The notes below the pieces were generated by a model. The model ran no database searches. It was not told the origin of the DNA and saw only the letters and a program-made list of their open reading frames with translations. Of a stretch of DNA of 64,000 nt, positions 35,133-44,704 are shown in pieces. Made by a program: the position numbers and the translations under genes. Positions within the stretch are counted from its first letter, which is position 1, and every line of letters starts with the position of its first letter. This stretch comes from Pseudomonadota bacterium (lineage in GTDB: Bacteria > Pseudomonadota > Gammaproteobacteria > Burkholderiales > SG8-39): positions 186,001 to 250,000 of the forward strand of contig CANGMI010000009.1 in the NCBI GenBank assembly GCA_947455195.1, written 5' to 3'.

Positions 35133-36151
35133 AGCAACGCTCCCACAACATGCCGCACGAGGTAGTCGTGGTAAACCAGTTCCACGCCACGCTCGAACGC
35201 AACGAGGGGGCGCCAGCCCTGGGCGCGAATCCGCGAGGAGTCAAGCACCATGTGGCCGACGAGCCCCGAGTTCGCCGAGGTTGCCACGCGGGGCGCCGCA
35301 GCGCCGCCCTCCGGGCCACCCGAAGGCTCGACGGCTGGTTCAACCACCACATCGCCGCGGAACCCGATCACGCGTGCAACCGTCCTCACCGTCTCCTCGG
35401 CACTGGCGGCCTTGCCCGACCCGACCGAAACACACTCCCCGACATCGTCACGGTCGCAACGGCCCAGCAGGTGCACGCAGGCAGCCGCAAGATCGTCGCA
35501 GTAGATGAATTCACCCTGGGGAATACGCTGCCCGGTCACCCTCAGCACGTCCTCCCCCGCCACCAACGCGCAGTGGGCCTTGTGAACCAATGCCGCGACG
35601 CCGCTCGAGCGCGCCGGGTCGGTCGAATCGCCCGGTCCGTACACCACGGCGGGGACGACAGCCAGAAAGTCGGTGCCGTACTCCCGGTTGTAGGCTGAAC
35701 AGAGCGTGATTGCCGCGGCCGCACCGGCACGCTCGTAGCGCTCGCCATCTTCGGCGTGTCCGGACCCCGGCACATCCCCCTCGAGCGGCCAGCCAACCTC
35801 ACCCACATCCACGACCGCCTCACCGAGAAAGAGCAGGCGGCGAACACCACGACGCCAGGCTGCATGGATGAGGTTTGTCGCCATGAGCAGACCACTGCGC
35901 AACTGGGCTGCCGGACGCTCTCCAGCCGAACGCAGCGGCAGCAGGCTTGCGCCAGCGATGAAGACATGCGCGGGTCGTTCGCGCGCGTAGAAGGCATCCA
36001 CGGCAGCAGGCTGGGTGAAGTCCGGGGCCAGCCCGCAGGCACTCACGAGATTGCCGTGCCCCGATGCCCGCAACCGCCGCACGATGGCCGCTCCGACCAG
36101 TGTGCTCTCACCTACGACGTGAATCCGATCATCGGCGTGCATGAAGTTCAT
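35129..36151 (-). CDS. GDP-L-fucose synthase homologue lacking catalytic residues
   Basis: This 340-residue NAD-dependent epimerase/dehydratase-fold protein aligns along its length with GDP-fucose synthase (WcaG): ESTLVGAAIVRRL at the start, NLIHAAWRRGVRRLLFLG near 93-110, LCSAYNREYG near 150-159, VVYGPGD and a closing SRIRAQGW. The catalytic Ser and Cys of FLGSSC read GEAV (111-113). The YxxxK Lys is Ala144, and its Tyr is shifted or lost. It is thus probably not a working epimerase/reductase. It follows gmd by 120 bases. The start at 36151 has AAGGAGG ahead of it. A regulatory, structural or altered-chemistry role in GDP-deoxyhexose supply is possible. Confidence 0.8.
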   Translation of the reverse strand: MNFMHADDRIHVVGESTLVGAAIVRRLRASGHGNLVSACGLAPDFTQPAAVDAFYARERPAHVFIAGASLLPLRSAGERPAAQLRSGLLMATNLIHAAWRRGVRRLLFLGEAVVDVGEVGWPLEGDVPGSGHAEDGERYERAGAAAAITLCSAYNREYGTDFLAVVPAVVYGPGDSTDPARSSGVAALVHKAHCALVAGEDVLRVTGQRIPQGEFIYCDDLAAACVHLLGRCDRDDVGECVSVGSGKAASAEETVRTVARVIGFRGDVVVEPAVEPSGGPEGGAAAPRVATSANSGLVGHMVLDSSRIRAQGWRPLVAFERGVELVYHDYLVRHVVGALL

Positions 36152-36271
36152 CGAACTGCCTCCTTGTCTGCTTGAATCGAGCCACACCGGAACGGCGGAC
36201 GCGGCCTGGCGGATCCTGCTCACGCCCCCCGGTAACGTCGACGAGTGCGTCCCCGATCGGGTCGTCGATCG

Positions 36272-37429
36272 CTACTCGTGATGGCTGTGCACGCGATAGC
36301 CGTTCGTATGCACCAGTCGATCCCGCTCGGCCGCACGCAGGTCTTCGCGGACCATCTCGGCCACGAGTTCGGCAAATCCGGTCCGCGGCACCCAGCCCAG
36401 CCGCTTGCGCGCTCGGCTCGCGTCACCGAGCAGGCTGTCGACCTCGGTCGGGCGGAAATAACGCGGATCAATCGCGACACGCACCTTCCCCGATCCGTCC
36501 ACCGCCTTGCAGTCCGCCCCTGCACCCCGCCAGCGCAGGGAAAGACCCAGTTCGGCCGCAGCAGCGTTCACGAAGTCGCGCACGCTGTACTGGATGCCGG
36601 TTGCGATGACGCAGTCGTCGGGCTCGGGTTGCTGGAGCATCAGCCACTGCGCCTCGACGTAGTCACGCGCATGACCCCAGTCGCGCAAGGCATCGATGTT
36701 GCCCAGATAGAGGCAGTCCTGCAGTCCGAGGCGTATCCGGGCGAGCCCACGCGTGATCTTGCGAGTCACGAAGGTCTCGCCACGCAAGGGCGACTCGTGA
36801 TTGAAGAGGATGCCGTTACTCGCGTGCATCCCGTACGCCTCACGATAATTCACCGTGATCCAGTAGGCATAAAGCTTCGCGACGGCATAGGGCGATCGCG
36901 GGTTGAACGGGGTCGATTCGGTCTGAGGCACCTCACGCACCTGACCGTAAAGCTCCGAGGTCGACGCCTGATAAAACCGTGTGTGGCGCGACAGGCCCGC
37001 GATGCGAATGGCCTCGAGCAGCCGCAAGGCGCCCAGGGCATCGGAGTTGGCGGTGTACTCGGGCTCCTCGAAAGAGACTGCCACATGACTCTGGGCGCCC
37101 AGGTTGTAGAGCTCATCAGGACGTACCGCCTGGACGATGCGCAGCAGGCTCAGCGAGTCGGTCAGATCGCCGAAATGCAGGACCAGTCTCCGCCCGTCGA
37201 CATGCGGATCCTGATAGAGGTGGTCGATGCGTTCGGTATTGAAGAGCGAAGAGCGTCGCTTGATGCCGTGCACGGTATAGCCGCGCGCGAGCAGGAATTC
37301 GGCCAGATACGCACCATCCTGACCCGTGATGCCCGTGATGAGGGCCACCCGCGGTGGCGCGGCCGGGGCTCGTGCCGGCGGAAGGTGATCGGGGCGCAGA
37401 AGCACCGGCAACTCGGCGTGCTCGCTCAT
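36272..37429 (-). CDS. gmd: GDP-mannose 4,6-dehydratase
   Basis: This 385-residue enzyme converts GDP-mannose to GDP-4-keto-6-deoxymannose, the precursor of fucose, rhamnose and perosamine donors. Motifs are [14 protein letters not shown] near 30-43, [16 protein letters not shown] near 55 and the active-site YAVAK near 180. The late [11 protein letters not shown] segment is typical of Gmd. All expected residues appear present. The start overlaps the exosortase stop (ATGA at 37426-37429). The residues before the first strand (about 27) are Pro/Ala-rich and extra. The partner that should reduce the product lies next door but looks inactive, so the product may go to another enzyme. Confidence 0.95.
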   Translation of the reverse strand: MSEHAELPVLLRPDHLPPARAPAAPPRVALITGITGQDGAYLAEFLLARGYTVHGIKRRSSLFNTERIDHLYQDPHVDGRRLVLHFGDLTDSLSLLRIVQAVRPDELYNLGAQSHVAVSFEEPEYTANSDALGALRLLEAIRIAGLSRHTRFYQASTSELYGQVREVPQTESTPFNPRSPYAVAKLYAYWITVNYREAYGMHASNGILFNHESPLRGETFVTRKITRGLARIRLGLQDCLYLGNIDALRDWGHARDYVEAQWLMLQQPEPDDCVIATGIQYSVRDFVNAAAAELGLSLRWRGAGADCKAVDGSGKVRVAIDPRYFRPTEVDSLLGDASRARKRLGWVPRTGFAELVAEMVREDLRAAERDRLVHTNGYRVHSHHE

Positions 37430-39033
37430 TCGGGGATATACCTCGACAGTTGGGGAACAAGGGTGGCGGCCAGATGCACCAGGCGTGCATCGGTAGCATC
37501 TTCGGCCGCGACAGCGGATGCACCGGCCAGCGCGTCCGAGGGCGGCATGCGGGTGATGAGGCGAACCATCGCGCCATCGGTCCGGTGCCGCACCAGGCCA
37601 TCGCGCAGGATCATCATCTTGGTGACGTACTCGTTCGTCGTGATGCGGCCGCGCTGCTGAAACCAGTAGTAGACGAGGAGTCGCTCCTCGCCCCGGATCA
37701 CGACCGCCCGATTGACCGCCAGCGGCTGCCCCCGAAACGGCACGTCGGGCAGGTCGCGCGATCGCAGATCGGCGATCTCCCAGCCGCCAGCGGGGATGCA
37801 CAGGCGCGGCGAGTGGGTCGCAGCACCACGGTCCTGGTGCGCGTAATACTGTATGTAGAGGTTGGCGATGTCGCCCGCGGGTGAGGTGAAGTCGGCAAGC
37901 AGGACATCGTCGGCCGCGAGTACCTCGAGCGTGGCCCGATCAAGAGGGCGCAACTCGCCCCGCCAGGATCCGAGCTGCATGGGAAACCGATCAAACGACT
38001 CGCGCACCGGTTCGTCGTGCCGGGGTCTGTCAACCACGAACGAAGCGAGCGCGAGTACCGCCAGCACGAGTGTCACCTGCACCAGCGCGGGCGGCAGCGG
38101 GCGCTCGCGCAGTACGGCGTCAGGCGCACGCGGTGAAGGTAGCGACAGCCCGAACGCATCGCGCCAGGGCAACCCGGACGCGACGGCCAGCAGGGCCATT
38201 TCGCCGAGCAGAAGGATCATGCACCCCAGAAAGATCACCACGCCCTCCATCTCGTGGAGAAGGCCCTCGGCAGCCGCCCGGCCATAGCGCTCGACGGTGA
38301 TGCCGACAAGCGCGATACGGACGCTGTTCATGAGCACCGTGATCGGCAGCGAGGAGGCAAACACAAGCGCGCGCTGCCAGAAGGCACCTCGAAAGAAGTA
38401 CGCCGCGATGAAGGCAAGAATCATCAGCGACAGCAGATAGCGCAGTCCGCTGCAGGCCTCGGCGACCTGGAGTCTCATCACCCCAAGGTCGATGATGTTG
38501 CCCTCCAGGTAAACGCTCGTGCCGGTCAGACGGATGAGCGCAACCCCGATCTGCGAGGACACCAGTTGCAGGCTCTGCGACACCGACTGCAGCAGAAATT
38601 CGGGCATCGGCAACATGAAGAGCAAAAAGGCCACGGGGGCGGCAAGCACGCGGATACCGGTGGACCCGAAGGTGGCGAGGACGATGCCGGCCACGGTGAT
38701 CACCAGACCCCAGCCCATCAGCAGGTTGGCGAGCGCGAGGTCACCGGCCACACGCAGCACGACACCGGCCAGCACGGCTGCGAGACCGAGCCGACTGCCG
38801 GGCGCACACCCTGCCTCGATCTGGCGGCAACGCTGCCACACCAGGAACCCCGATATGAAAGGGATGAAAAGACCGAATCCGTACTCGGGGCGTTCGGTCC
38901 AGGATCGCCACAACTCCCGCAGGAGCGGCGCGTACAGCACCCCCGCGGCCACGCCGGCCACTGCGAGCCAGAGCCAGAGGCGCGAGGTCGTACGCCAGGC
39001 CAACGGGGGCGGATCGAGTGCAATCGAGTTCAT
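37426..39033 (-). CDS. Exosortase fused to C-terminal EpsI domain
   Basis: This 535-residue inner-membrane transpeptidase of the exosortase family has about eight membrane segments in residues 15-315. The proposed catalytic Cys194 is in EACSGLRYL, Arg239 in NSVRIALVG and His260 in LLHEMEG. Residues about 330-535 form a periplasmic EpsI domain, recognised by [24 protein letters not shown] and a closing VRLI-type strand. Fused forms like this occur in the XrtD (VPLPA-CTERM) group; assignment to that subtype is tentative. It would cleave and anchor PEP-CTERM-like proteins, but none is seen nearby. It diverges from a glycosyltransferase across 170 bases. Confidence 0.9.
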   Translation of the reverse strand: MNSIALDPPPLAWRTTSRLWLWLAVAGVAAGVLYAPLLRELWRSWTERPEYGFGLFIPFISGFLVWQRCRQIEAGCAPGSRLGLAAVLAGVVLRVAGDLALANLLMGWGLVITVAGIVLATFGSTGIRVLAAPVAFLLFMLPMPEFLLQSVSQSLQLVSSQIGVALIRLTGTSVYLEGNIIDLGVMRLQVAEACSGLRYLLSLMILAFIAAYFFRGAFWQRALVFASSLPITVLMNSVRIALVGITVERYGRAAAEGLLHEMEGVVIFLGCMILLLGEMALLAVASGLPWRDAFGLSLPSPRAPDAVLRERPLPPALVQVTLVLAVLALASFVVDRPRHDEPVRESFDRFPMQLGSWRGELRPLDRATLEVLAADDVLLADFTSPAGDIANLYIQYYAHQDRGAATHSPRLCIPAGGWEIADLRSRDLPDVPFRGQPLAVNRAVVIRGEERLLVYYWFQQRGRITTNEYVTKMMILRDGLVRHRTDGAMVRLITRMPPSDALAGASAVAAEDATDARLVHLAATLVPQLSRYIPE

Positions 39034-39193
39034 GGAAGTGATGGTCACGGGCCGACTCGCTGTCGGCTTTGACACACACCAAGGAGCGGCATGTACCTGC
39101 TCTCGATTCGAGCTGCCTTTGACCAGACCCGGAACAATCGCTGCACGACCGGGTTGAATGTGTTCTGGACGAGTCTGAAAACCCTGCAAACCT

Positions 39194-39198
39194 GGAGG
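39194..39198 (+). promoter_or_regulatory. Ribosome binding site that fixes a TTG start
   Basis: GGAGG lies five bases ahead of a TTG at 39204, which begins the conserved first strand ISVMILVRNEE of the glycosyltransferase. No ATG or GTG occurs in frame at a better place upstream, so the TTG is the supported start. Confidence 0.65.
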
Positions 39199-39203
39199 CG
39201 CGG

Positions 39204-40058
39204 TTGATCTCTGTGATGATTCTGGTTCGCAATGAGGAGCTGAACCTGCCTGCGTGTCTGGAGAGCGTGAGCTGGTCAGACGACATCCACGTCTACGACT
39301 CGTTCTCGACAGACCGGTCGGTCGAGATCGCGCGATCGAGTGGCGCGCAGGTTACGCAGCGTGTCTTTGACGACTGGTCGACACACCAGAACTGGGGACT
39401 CGCCCATCTGCCCTTTCGCCACCCCTGGGTTTTCTACATCGATGCCGATGAGCGTGTATCACCCGAGCTGCGCGACGCCTTGCTGGCCGCTGCGGAGAAT
39501 CCCCGCGATGCAGTGGCCTTTCGCATCGAGCGACGCGACATCTTTCTCGGGCGGTGGCTGCGTCATGTGCAAGCCTCGGCCTGGTATCTCCGCCTGTTTC
39601 GTCCCGAGCGCATGCGCTACGAGCGCCTGGTCAACCCGGTATCAATCGTCGACGGTCCTGTCGGCCAGGTGTCCGGACCGCTGGTGCATTTTCCGTTCAG
39701 CAAGGGCATCGGTCAGTGGATCGATCGCCATAACGGCTACAGCCGTCTCGAAGCCGAACAGACCCTGATCGAACGCGCGAAAGCACCGGGAATCGATCTT
39801 CGGGCAGTGTTCCTGGCTGATGACTTTCACGTTCGGCGAGCCCATCAGAAAGCCCTTTTCTACCGACTGCCCATGCGCCCACTGATCAAGTTCCTGGCGC
39901 TCTATCTGGTACGTGGGGGGTTTCTTGACGGGCGTGCCGGGCTTACCTATGCCACGCTGGCCGCGATCTACGAGTACTTCATCGTCCTCAAGACCCGCGA
40001 GCTGACCGAGGCCCGGACGCACCCCGTCGGAGCAACCGCGACGAGGGTAATTCACTGA
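39204..40058 (+). CDS. Family 2 glycosyltransferase (LgtF/WaaE-like)
   Basis: This 284-residue inverting GT-A enzyme has NEELNLPACLESV near 10-22 and DSFSTDRSVEIA near 31. The motif WSTHQNWGL near 58 is typical of the LgtF/WaaE beta-1,4-glucosyltransferase group, and the metal-binding DADE lies near 79-82. It has a basic C-terminal region that may associate with the membrane. It is the only plus-strand gene in the polysaccharide locus. It starts with TTG behind a strong GGAGG and its last 71 bases overlap the tail of the convergent WcaI-like gene. The sugar and acceptor are unknown. Confidence 0.88.
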   Translation: MISVMILVRNEELNLPACLESVSWSDDIHVYDSFSTDRSVEIARSSGAQVTQRVFDDWSTHQNWGLAHLPFRHPWVFYIDADERVSPELRDALLAAAENPRDAVAFRIERRDIFLGRWLRHVQASAWYLRLFRPERMRYERLVNPVSIVDGPVGQVSGPLVHFPFSKGIGQWIDRHNGYSRLEAEQTLIERAKAPGIDLRAVFLADDFHVRRAHQKALFYRLPMRPLIKFLALYLVRGGFLDGRAGLTYATLAAIYEYFIVLKTRELTEARTHPVGATATRVIH

Positions 40059-41274
40059 CCAGGTCTTCGATCTGCTCGGCGAAGGCAGCGAGAATGCCTT
40101 GCGAGGCAAAGAGCGTTGTCGCAGTCTCATGCCCCCGCTCACCCATGCGCACACGCCCCGGTCGATCGTCGCGCAAGCGAATGATGGCCGCCGCAAGCGC
40201 CGCTCCCTCACCGGGGGGAACCACCACGCCGCACGCACGCGTGGCAACGATCGTCGCCAGTTCGCTCGATGCCAGGGCAGAAACGATCACCGGGCGCGCA
40301 CTCGCCAGGATGTTGCCGAGCTTGGAGGGAAGGACGATGTCGGTCACCCCTGCCCGCTGCGGAATCACGTGGATGTCAGCGGTGAGAAGAAGTTCGGGCA
40401 AGCCCTCCGATGGCTGTAGCGGCTGCAGGACGACATTACCGAGTTCGCTCGCGGCGATCCGGGCCTGAAGGTGACTCGATTCACTGCCCTCGCCCACGAT
40501 GACCAGAACGATGTCGGGTACATCGCGCAGACACTCGGCAGCATCGATCAGCATGTCCAGGCCTTGCTTGCGCCCCAGGTTGCCGGCGTAGAGCACGACA
40601 AGACGCTCGCCCAGCTGCCATGCGGCCCGCAGGCTGCCAGATGAACCCGCCTGCGGCCACGCCAGATCGCTCGCCCAGTTGCGCAGCAGGATTCGTCGCG
40701 ATGCAGCGACGCCCTTCGCGCCGATGCGCTCGAGCATCGCTTCGGAAATGCTCGAAACCCGATCGGCACGCCGGTAGACGAATCGCTCGATAGCGAGCAG
40801 CAGTTCGGTGAAGCGGGAGGGCCGCAACAGGCCGAGTGCAATGGCGGCATCGGGCTGCAGGTCCTGAACATGCAGGATCACTCGGCTACCCCGCAGGCGC
40901 GCGAATTCGACCACGGGCAGGGCAAGCAGGAGCGGAGGCATCACCACGATCACGAGGTCGGTGCGTGGTGCGACCAGCCATGCGATGGTGGCGCTGAGGA
41001 CAAAGCTTGCCTCATGGAGCATGCGCGTGAACGTGGTCACCCGCCGGGGTACATGCAGCCAGGATCGCCAGAGGCTCACACCCGCCTCGACATCGGCGCG
41101 AAACGCCACGTGCCGATCGGTCGCTGCCTGGCGCCAGCTCGGATACCAGGCAAAGCCGGTATGCACCCGCACGGCGTGACCGCGACGGGCGAGATACCGC
41201 GCCAGACCGGTGGTGTAGACCGCGATACCGACCGGCTCGGGGGCATAGTTGATGCTGATGATGGCGATGCGCAT
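39988..41274 (-). CDS. Family 4 glycosyltransferase, WcaI-like
   Basis: This 428-residue retaining GT-B enzyme resembles colanic-acid WcaI. Landmarks are INYAPEPVGIAVYTTGLARYL at the start, LHVQDLQPDAAIALG near 133, LRNWASDL near 198, the donor-site NLGRKQGLDMLIDA near 230 and QRAGVTDIVLPSKLGNILA near 305. It adds a sugar to the lipid-linked repeat unit on the cytoplasmic side. It starts three bases after the Wzy-like gene stop in the same operon. The 3' end overlaps the convergent family 2 gene by 71 bases; the last 15 residues are basic and non-conserved. Confidence 0.9.
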   Translation of the reverse strand: MRIAIISINYAPEPVGIAVYTTGLARYLARRGHAVRVHTGFAWYPSWRQAATDRHVAFRADVEAGVSLWRSWLHVPRRVTTFTRMLHEASFVLSATIAWLVAPRTDLVIVVMPPLLLALPVVEFARLRGSRVILHVQDLQPDAAIALGLLRPSRFTELLLAIERFVYRRADRVSSISEAMLERIGAKGVAASRRILLRNWASDLAWPQAGSSGSLRAAWQLGERLVVLYAGNLGRKQGLDMLIDAAECLRDVPDIVLVIVGEGSESSHLQARIAASELGNVVLQPLQPSEGLPELLLTADIHVIPQRAGVTDIVLPSKLGNILASARPVIVSALASSELATIVATRACGVVVPPGEGAALAAAIIRLRDDRPGRVRMGERGHETATTLFASQGILAAFAEQIEDLVSELPSSRLLRRGASGPRSARGS

Positions 41275-41277
41275 GAC

Positions 41278-42603
41278 TCAGCGGCCAACGCCGCCAGCGG
41301 GTGGAGCGATGCGCGCCATCGGACCCGAACCGACCGTCCTCTGCCTGCGATGACGTCGTTGGCGCTCGGACATCACCATCACCACCAGGGCACCCACGAT
41401 CGCGAAGGCAAGTCGGCTTCGCCCCAGAAAGCCGCTGTTCACGAGATTCCACAACGCGTAGATCCAGCTGTAGGTCAGCACGGGTGTCAATCGGTCGAAC
41501 GGACGATCGACCAAGGCCACGCGCATCCAGGCGAGCAGACGCCAACCCAGGAGCAGGAGGGCCGCAGCGCCCAGTACGCCCGCCTCGACCCAGACCTGCA
41601 AGATCGCCGAGTGCACCGAGACAGCAAGCCCGCCGTCATCGGGTCCGGCTACCTGGGCATAGTCGGCGCTGTCATGCAGTACGTCGCGCTGGATGGCAGA
41701 GACTTCGGCCGAACGACCCCATGAGCCGTAACCCAGCAGAGGCGAATGCAATACGGTACGAATACCGACCTCGAGGCCGAACTGGCGCCCGACGTTGGAC
41801 TGCCCGCGCCGCTCGATCGAACTCGGATCGGCCGTGAGCATGAGCCCGACGCGCAGCACGACAGCAAGACCGACCAGCAGGAGTGCCAGCGGCCAGATCG
41901 CCCGCGCCCGGATGCGTCGGCGCCCCTCGTGCCGACCGGCACTGCCGACGCTCGGGCTGCTCGCCCTGCCGCGCCATGCCAGCAGCATGCCCGTGAGGGC
42001 GCAGACCGCCGCATGAATTCGAAAGTCCCAGGCCATGCTCAGCACGGCCAGCAGGCCAAAGCCGATGGCAGCAACCGCGCCCGGCAGCCACCCGGCCAGC
42101 GCCGAGAAGAGCACCACCACGTAATCGCCGTAGCCTGGCACGAACTTGCCCTCGACCATGAAGAGTTTCCAGTGGTCGATCGGGACGTGATGGTACAGCG
42201 CGAGGATCGCGATACCCCCCAGACCGTAGCCAGCCGAAAACCACAGAAACCGGCTCGGACGCGGGAGGGCGAGGAGACACATTGCCACGAATTCAAGGAC
42301 GAAGAGCGCCGTTCGACCCCAGCCTCTGAGGTACTGCTCGGGCAAGGACCCACGAACGAGGTCGGTGAGCATGTACCCGGCCAGCATGACCAGCATGGCA
42401 ACCAGCGTTGAACCGACGCCGGGCAAGGCAAGTGACCGCGAAGCCGACCGTGACAGGAGCAGACAGCCACCCACCAGCACCAGCGCCACTTCGCCGACGA
42501 ACAGATCACCCACAATCTGGATCGGCACGACCGACAGGGCGCCGATCGCAAGCACCACGGGCGCAAGGCGATCGGTCGAGCGGGTGGCAGCAGCGGCACT
42601 CAA
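41278..42603 (-). CDS. O-antigen ligase/Wzy-like polysaccharide polymerase membrane protein
   Basis: This 441-residue protein has about ten to twelve hydrophobic segments and a larger periplasmic loop near residues 255-320. The segment SPLLGYGSWG near 288 and, after the loop, VHSAILQVWVEAGVLG near 325 are the H-x-x-x-L..E-x-G pattern typical of the Wzy_C/WaaL superfamily. It probably polymerises the repeat unit in the periplasm. The start is a TTG at 42603 forming a TTGA overlap with the stop of the preceding glycosyltransferase; a downstream start would remove the first membrane segment. Wzx is not seen beside it. Confidence 0.82.
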   Translation of the reverse strand: MSAAAATRSTDRLAPVVLAIGALSVVPIQIVGDLFVGEVALVLVGGCLLLSRSASRSLALPGVGSTLVAMLVMLAGYMLTDLVRGSLPEQYLRGWGRTALFVLEFVAMCLLALPRPSRFLWFSAGYGLGGIAILALYHHVPIDHWKLFMVEGKFVPGYGDYVVVLFSALAGWLPGAVAAIGFGLLAVLSMAWDFRIHAAVCALTGMLLAWRGRASSPSVGSAGRHEGRRRIRARAIWPLALLLVGLAVVLRVGLMLTADPSSIERRGQSNVGRQFGLEVGIRTVLHSPLLGYGSWGRSAEVSAIQRDVLHDSADYAQVAGPDDGGLAVSVHSAILQVWVEAGVLGAAALLLLGWRLLAWMRVALVDRPFDRLTPVLTYSWIYALWNLVNSGFLGRSRLAFAIVGALVVMVMSERQRRHRRQRTVGSGPMARIAPPAGGVGR

Positions 42604-43766
42604 TGCGCGCCCGCCCGAAGATGAGGGCTCATCGTCGCAAGGAATCGGCGTGCCGCCGCGTCGATCTGAAAATGCGCAAGATAAGCGCGCCGTGCCGAAT
42701 CACGCATGGCCTGACGCACGCTCGGCTCGAGGGCAATCCAGCGAACGAGCAACTGATGGATGCCAGCCCCATCATGCGCATCGGCAAGTCCGGCACCCGC
42801 TCCCACCACTTCGCGCCAGATGTTGACACCGGTGGAGAGCAGTACGGGCGTGGCACACGACAGGGCCTCGACCACCACCATCCCGAAATTCTCGTGATGC
42901 GACGGCAGCACCAGTGCCTCGGCATGCCGCAGCAGGCCGACTTTCAACGGCCCCGCAACGGTACCGGTCCAGTGAACCCGATGCGCAACCCCGAGGCGAG
43001 CAGCAAGCTGACGCAAGGGGTCAGCCTGCGCCCCCGGATCGGGCCCAGCCAGCACCAGATCCAGATCGGGCTCGCTCGCCACGATGCGCGCAAACGCCTC
43101 GATGAGAAGATCACACCCCTTTACCGGATGGAGACGCCCCAGAAAGAGCAGGAACCGCCGACCGACGAGCCGCGGACAAGTGGCGGCCAGCGCTGCCGCT
43201 TCTGCCTCGGGCGCTGCAGCGGTTTCCGCGATGCCGAACCCGCTGACAGCGCCCCTGGCGGCATAAGGCCAGAAGGTACGCGGCGCATCACGCGCTTCCT
43301 GATCGCAGGAAAAGATCACGGCAGCAGCATCACGCAGCAAGCGGTAATCCTGCCACGGCCAGAAAAGCCACTTGCGCAGATGTCGCCACGGGCTTGCGGC
43401 GCGAAACCAGGGGCCCAGCATCCCGTGCGGCATCACGAAGTAGGGCACTGCCTGCCGGCGGCATGCACGCCAGACCGCGAGCGTGTGGTACTGATGCAAT
43501 CCGTGAACCACCACCGCGTCGTAGTGGGCCACGTGCTCATCGAGCCAGCGGCGTGCGCGCGGCGCATAGCACCACTGCGAGCGACCCGGCCCGAGCGCGT
43601 GTACCGGAATGCCTGCGCTGGCCATCGCACTGTCGGGTCTCGCATCGAGGCTCGCTACCTCGAAGTGTTCGCCAAGCCGGCCCGCAGCCAGGCAATACTG
43701 ACGCAAGACCTCCTGGGGGCCGCCATGACGCGACTCGACCGAGGCGATGACGTGGAGCACCTTCAC
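42600..43766 (-). CDS. Family 4 glycosyltransferase
   Basis: This 388-residue GT-B glycosyltransferase opens with VKVLHVIASVESRHGGPQEVL, which is common in exopolysaccharide enzymes that carry a GGP acceptor-site motif. HGMLGPW lies near 115, LFLGRLHPVKGCDLLIEAF near 213 and the ExxxFGxxxxEA-type donor motif ENFGMVVVEAL near 298. The GTG start at 43766 overlaps the stop of the upstream family 2 gene (GTGA). The long frame beyond it reads through that gene and is rejected. The stop is shared with the TTG of the polymerase gene, so three genes are chained by overlapping codons. Confidence 0.9.
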   Translation of the reverse strand: MKVLHVIASVESRHGGPQEVLRQYCLAAGRLGEHFEVASLDARPDSAMASAGIPVHALGPGRSQWCYAPRARRWLDEHVAHYDAVVVHGLHQYHTLAVWRACRRQAVPYFVMPHGMLGPWFRAASPWRHLRKWLFWPWQDYRLLRDAAAVIFSCDQEARDAPRTFWPYAARGAVSGFGIAETAAAPEAEAAALAATCPRLVGRRFLLFLGRLHPVKGCDLLIEAFARIVASEPDLDLVLAGPDPGAQADPLRQLAARLGVAHRVHWTGTVAGPLKVGLLRHAEALVLPSHHENFGMVVVEALSCATPVLLSTGVNIWREVVGAGAGLADAHDGAGIHQLLVRWIALEPSVRQAMRDSARRAYLAHFQIDAAARRFLATMSPHLRAGAH

Positions 43767-44593
43767 CGGTCGATCCCGGCGCCCGCCTGCAGATATCGGA
43801 TATGCCGCAAGACGTCGAATCGATACCGCAGGCGCGCCCAGCAACTCTGCAACGGCCCCCAGGGCGTGACCCCTGCGGCACCGAGCTTGTCGCGGCACCG
43901 GTCGAACTCGGCTCGCAGGCGAGCCCGATGCCCGCGCGCGCTGGTGATCGATGCCCCATGATGACGCCACTCACCCAGAACTCGCGGCACCGCTGCAAAG
44001 CGTGCTCCCGTGAGGGCCATGTCGACCAGCAACTCACTGTCCCACATCACGCGGTTGGCCGGATTGAACCCACCCGCCCTGAGCCAGGCCTCCTGACGAA
44101 ACCAGGTGGCCTGCTGCCCGACCAAACAGGCGCCCGCCACGAATCGGCGCAGATCGAAGTCATCCGACGTGCGCCCGCGCAGTCCGGCATGACCCCGGGC
44201 ATCGATGAGCCGGATCGCCCCGGTGAGCACATCGACACCGGGCTCGCTCCTGAAGAAGTGTCGGACAAAGGCCAGCGCGCCCGGCACCAGCCGATCATCG
44301 GCGTTGATGTAACCGAAGACCTCGCCACGCGCACGCGAGAATCCTCGGTTCAGACCGTCGGCAGGCCCTCCATCCGGCTCGAAGATGCGCTCATGGATGG
44401 CATTACCGTAGCTGCGGATCAGCTCGCGGCTGCCATCGGTCGAGCCCGGATCGACGACGATGTACTGATCCATGTCGGGTCTCAACTGCGGCACGATCGA
44501 TTCGATGCAATCACGCAGGAACGGCCGCTGGTTGAAGGAAATCGTGACCAGCGTCAGCGGAACCTGCGCGCGATTCGTGGTGTCAATCAGCAT
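43763..44593 (-). CDS. Family 2 glycosyltransferase
   Basis: This 276-residue GT-A enzyme has the first-strand VTISFNQRPFLRDCIESI near 16-33 and VVDPGSTDGSRELI near 46-59. The metal site NADD lies near 98, and a C-terminal His-rich acceptor region is in GEWRHHGASIT near 210. The canonical DxD is the NADD form seen in many WcaA/EpsE-type enzymes. It starts 111 bases after the CpsD-like gene and its stop is overlapped by the next glycosyltransferase start. The donor sugar cannot be told. Confidence 0.9.
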   Translation of the reverse strand: MLIDTTNRAQVPLTLVTISFNQRPFLRDCIESIVPQLRPDMDQYIVVDPGSTDGSRELIRSYGNAIHERIFEPDGGPADGLNRGFSRARGEVFGYINADDRLVPGALAFVRHFFRSEPGVDVLTGAIRLIDARGHAGLRGRTSDDFDLRRFVAGACLVGQQATWFRQEAWLRAGGFNPANRVMWDSELLVDMALTGARFAAVPRVLGEWRHHGASITSARGHRARLRAEFDRCRDKLGAAGVTPWGPLQSCWARLRYRFDVLRHIRYLQAGAGIDR

Positions 44594-44704
44594 GGCAGTG
44601 CTCGCATTGATCGGGATATCGATGGGCGGTCGTGCCCATTCAAGGCACCATCGGCAGGACCGCGCGGCTGGATTCAGGTTCGAGAGCGAGGCATTCGGCG
44701 TCGC

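Noticed and set aside
33144..35165. 673-codon open frame opposite the TPR lipoprotein
   Set aside because: It is a mirror of repeat-rich coding sequence and is very Arg/Gln/His-rich. The lipoprotein frame has a lipobox and TPR pattern.
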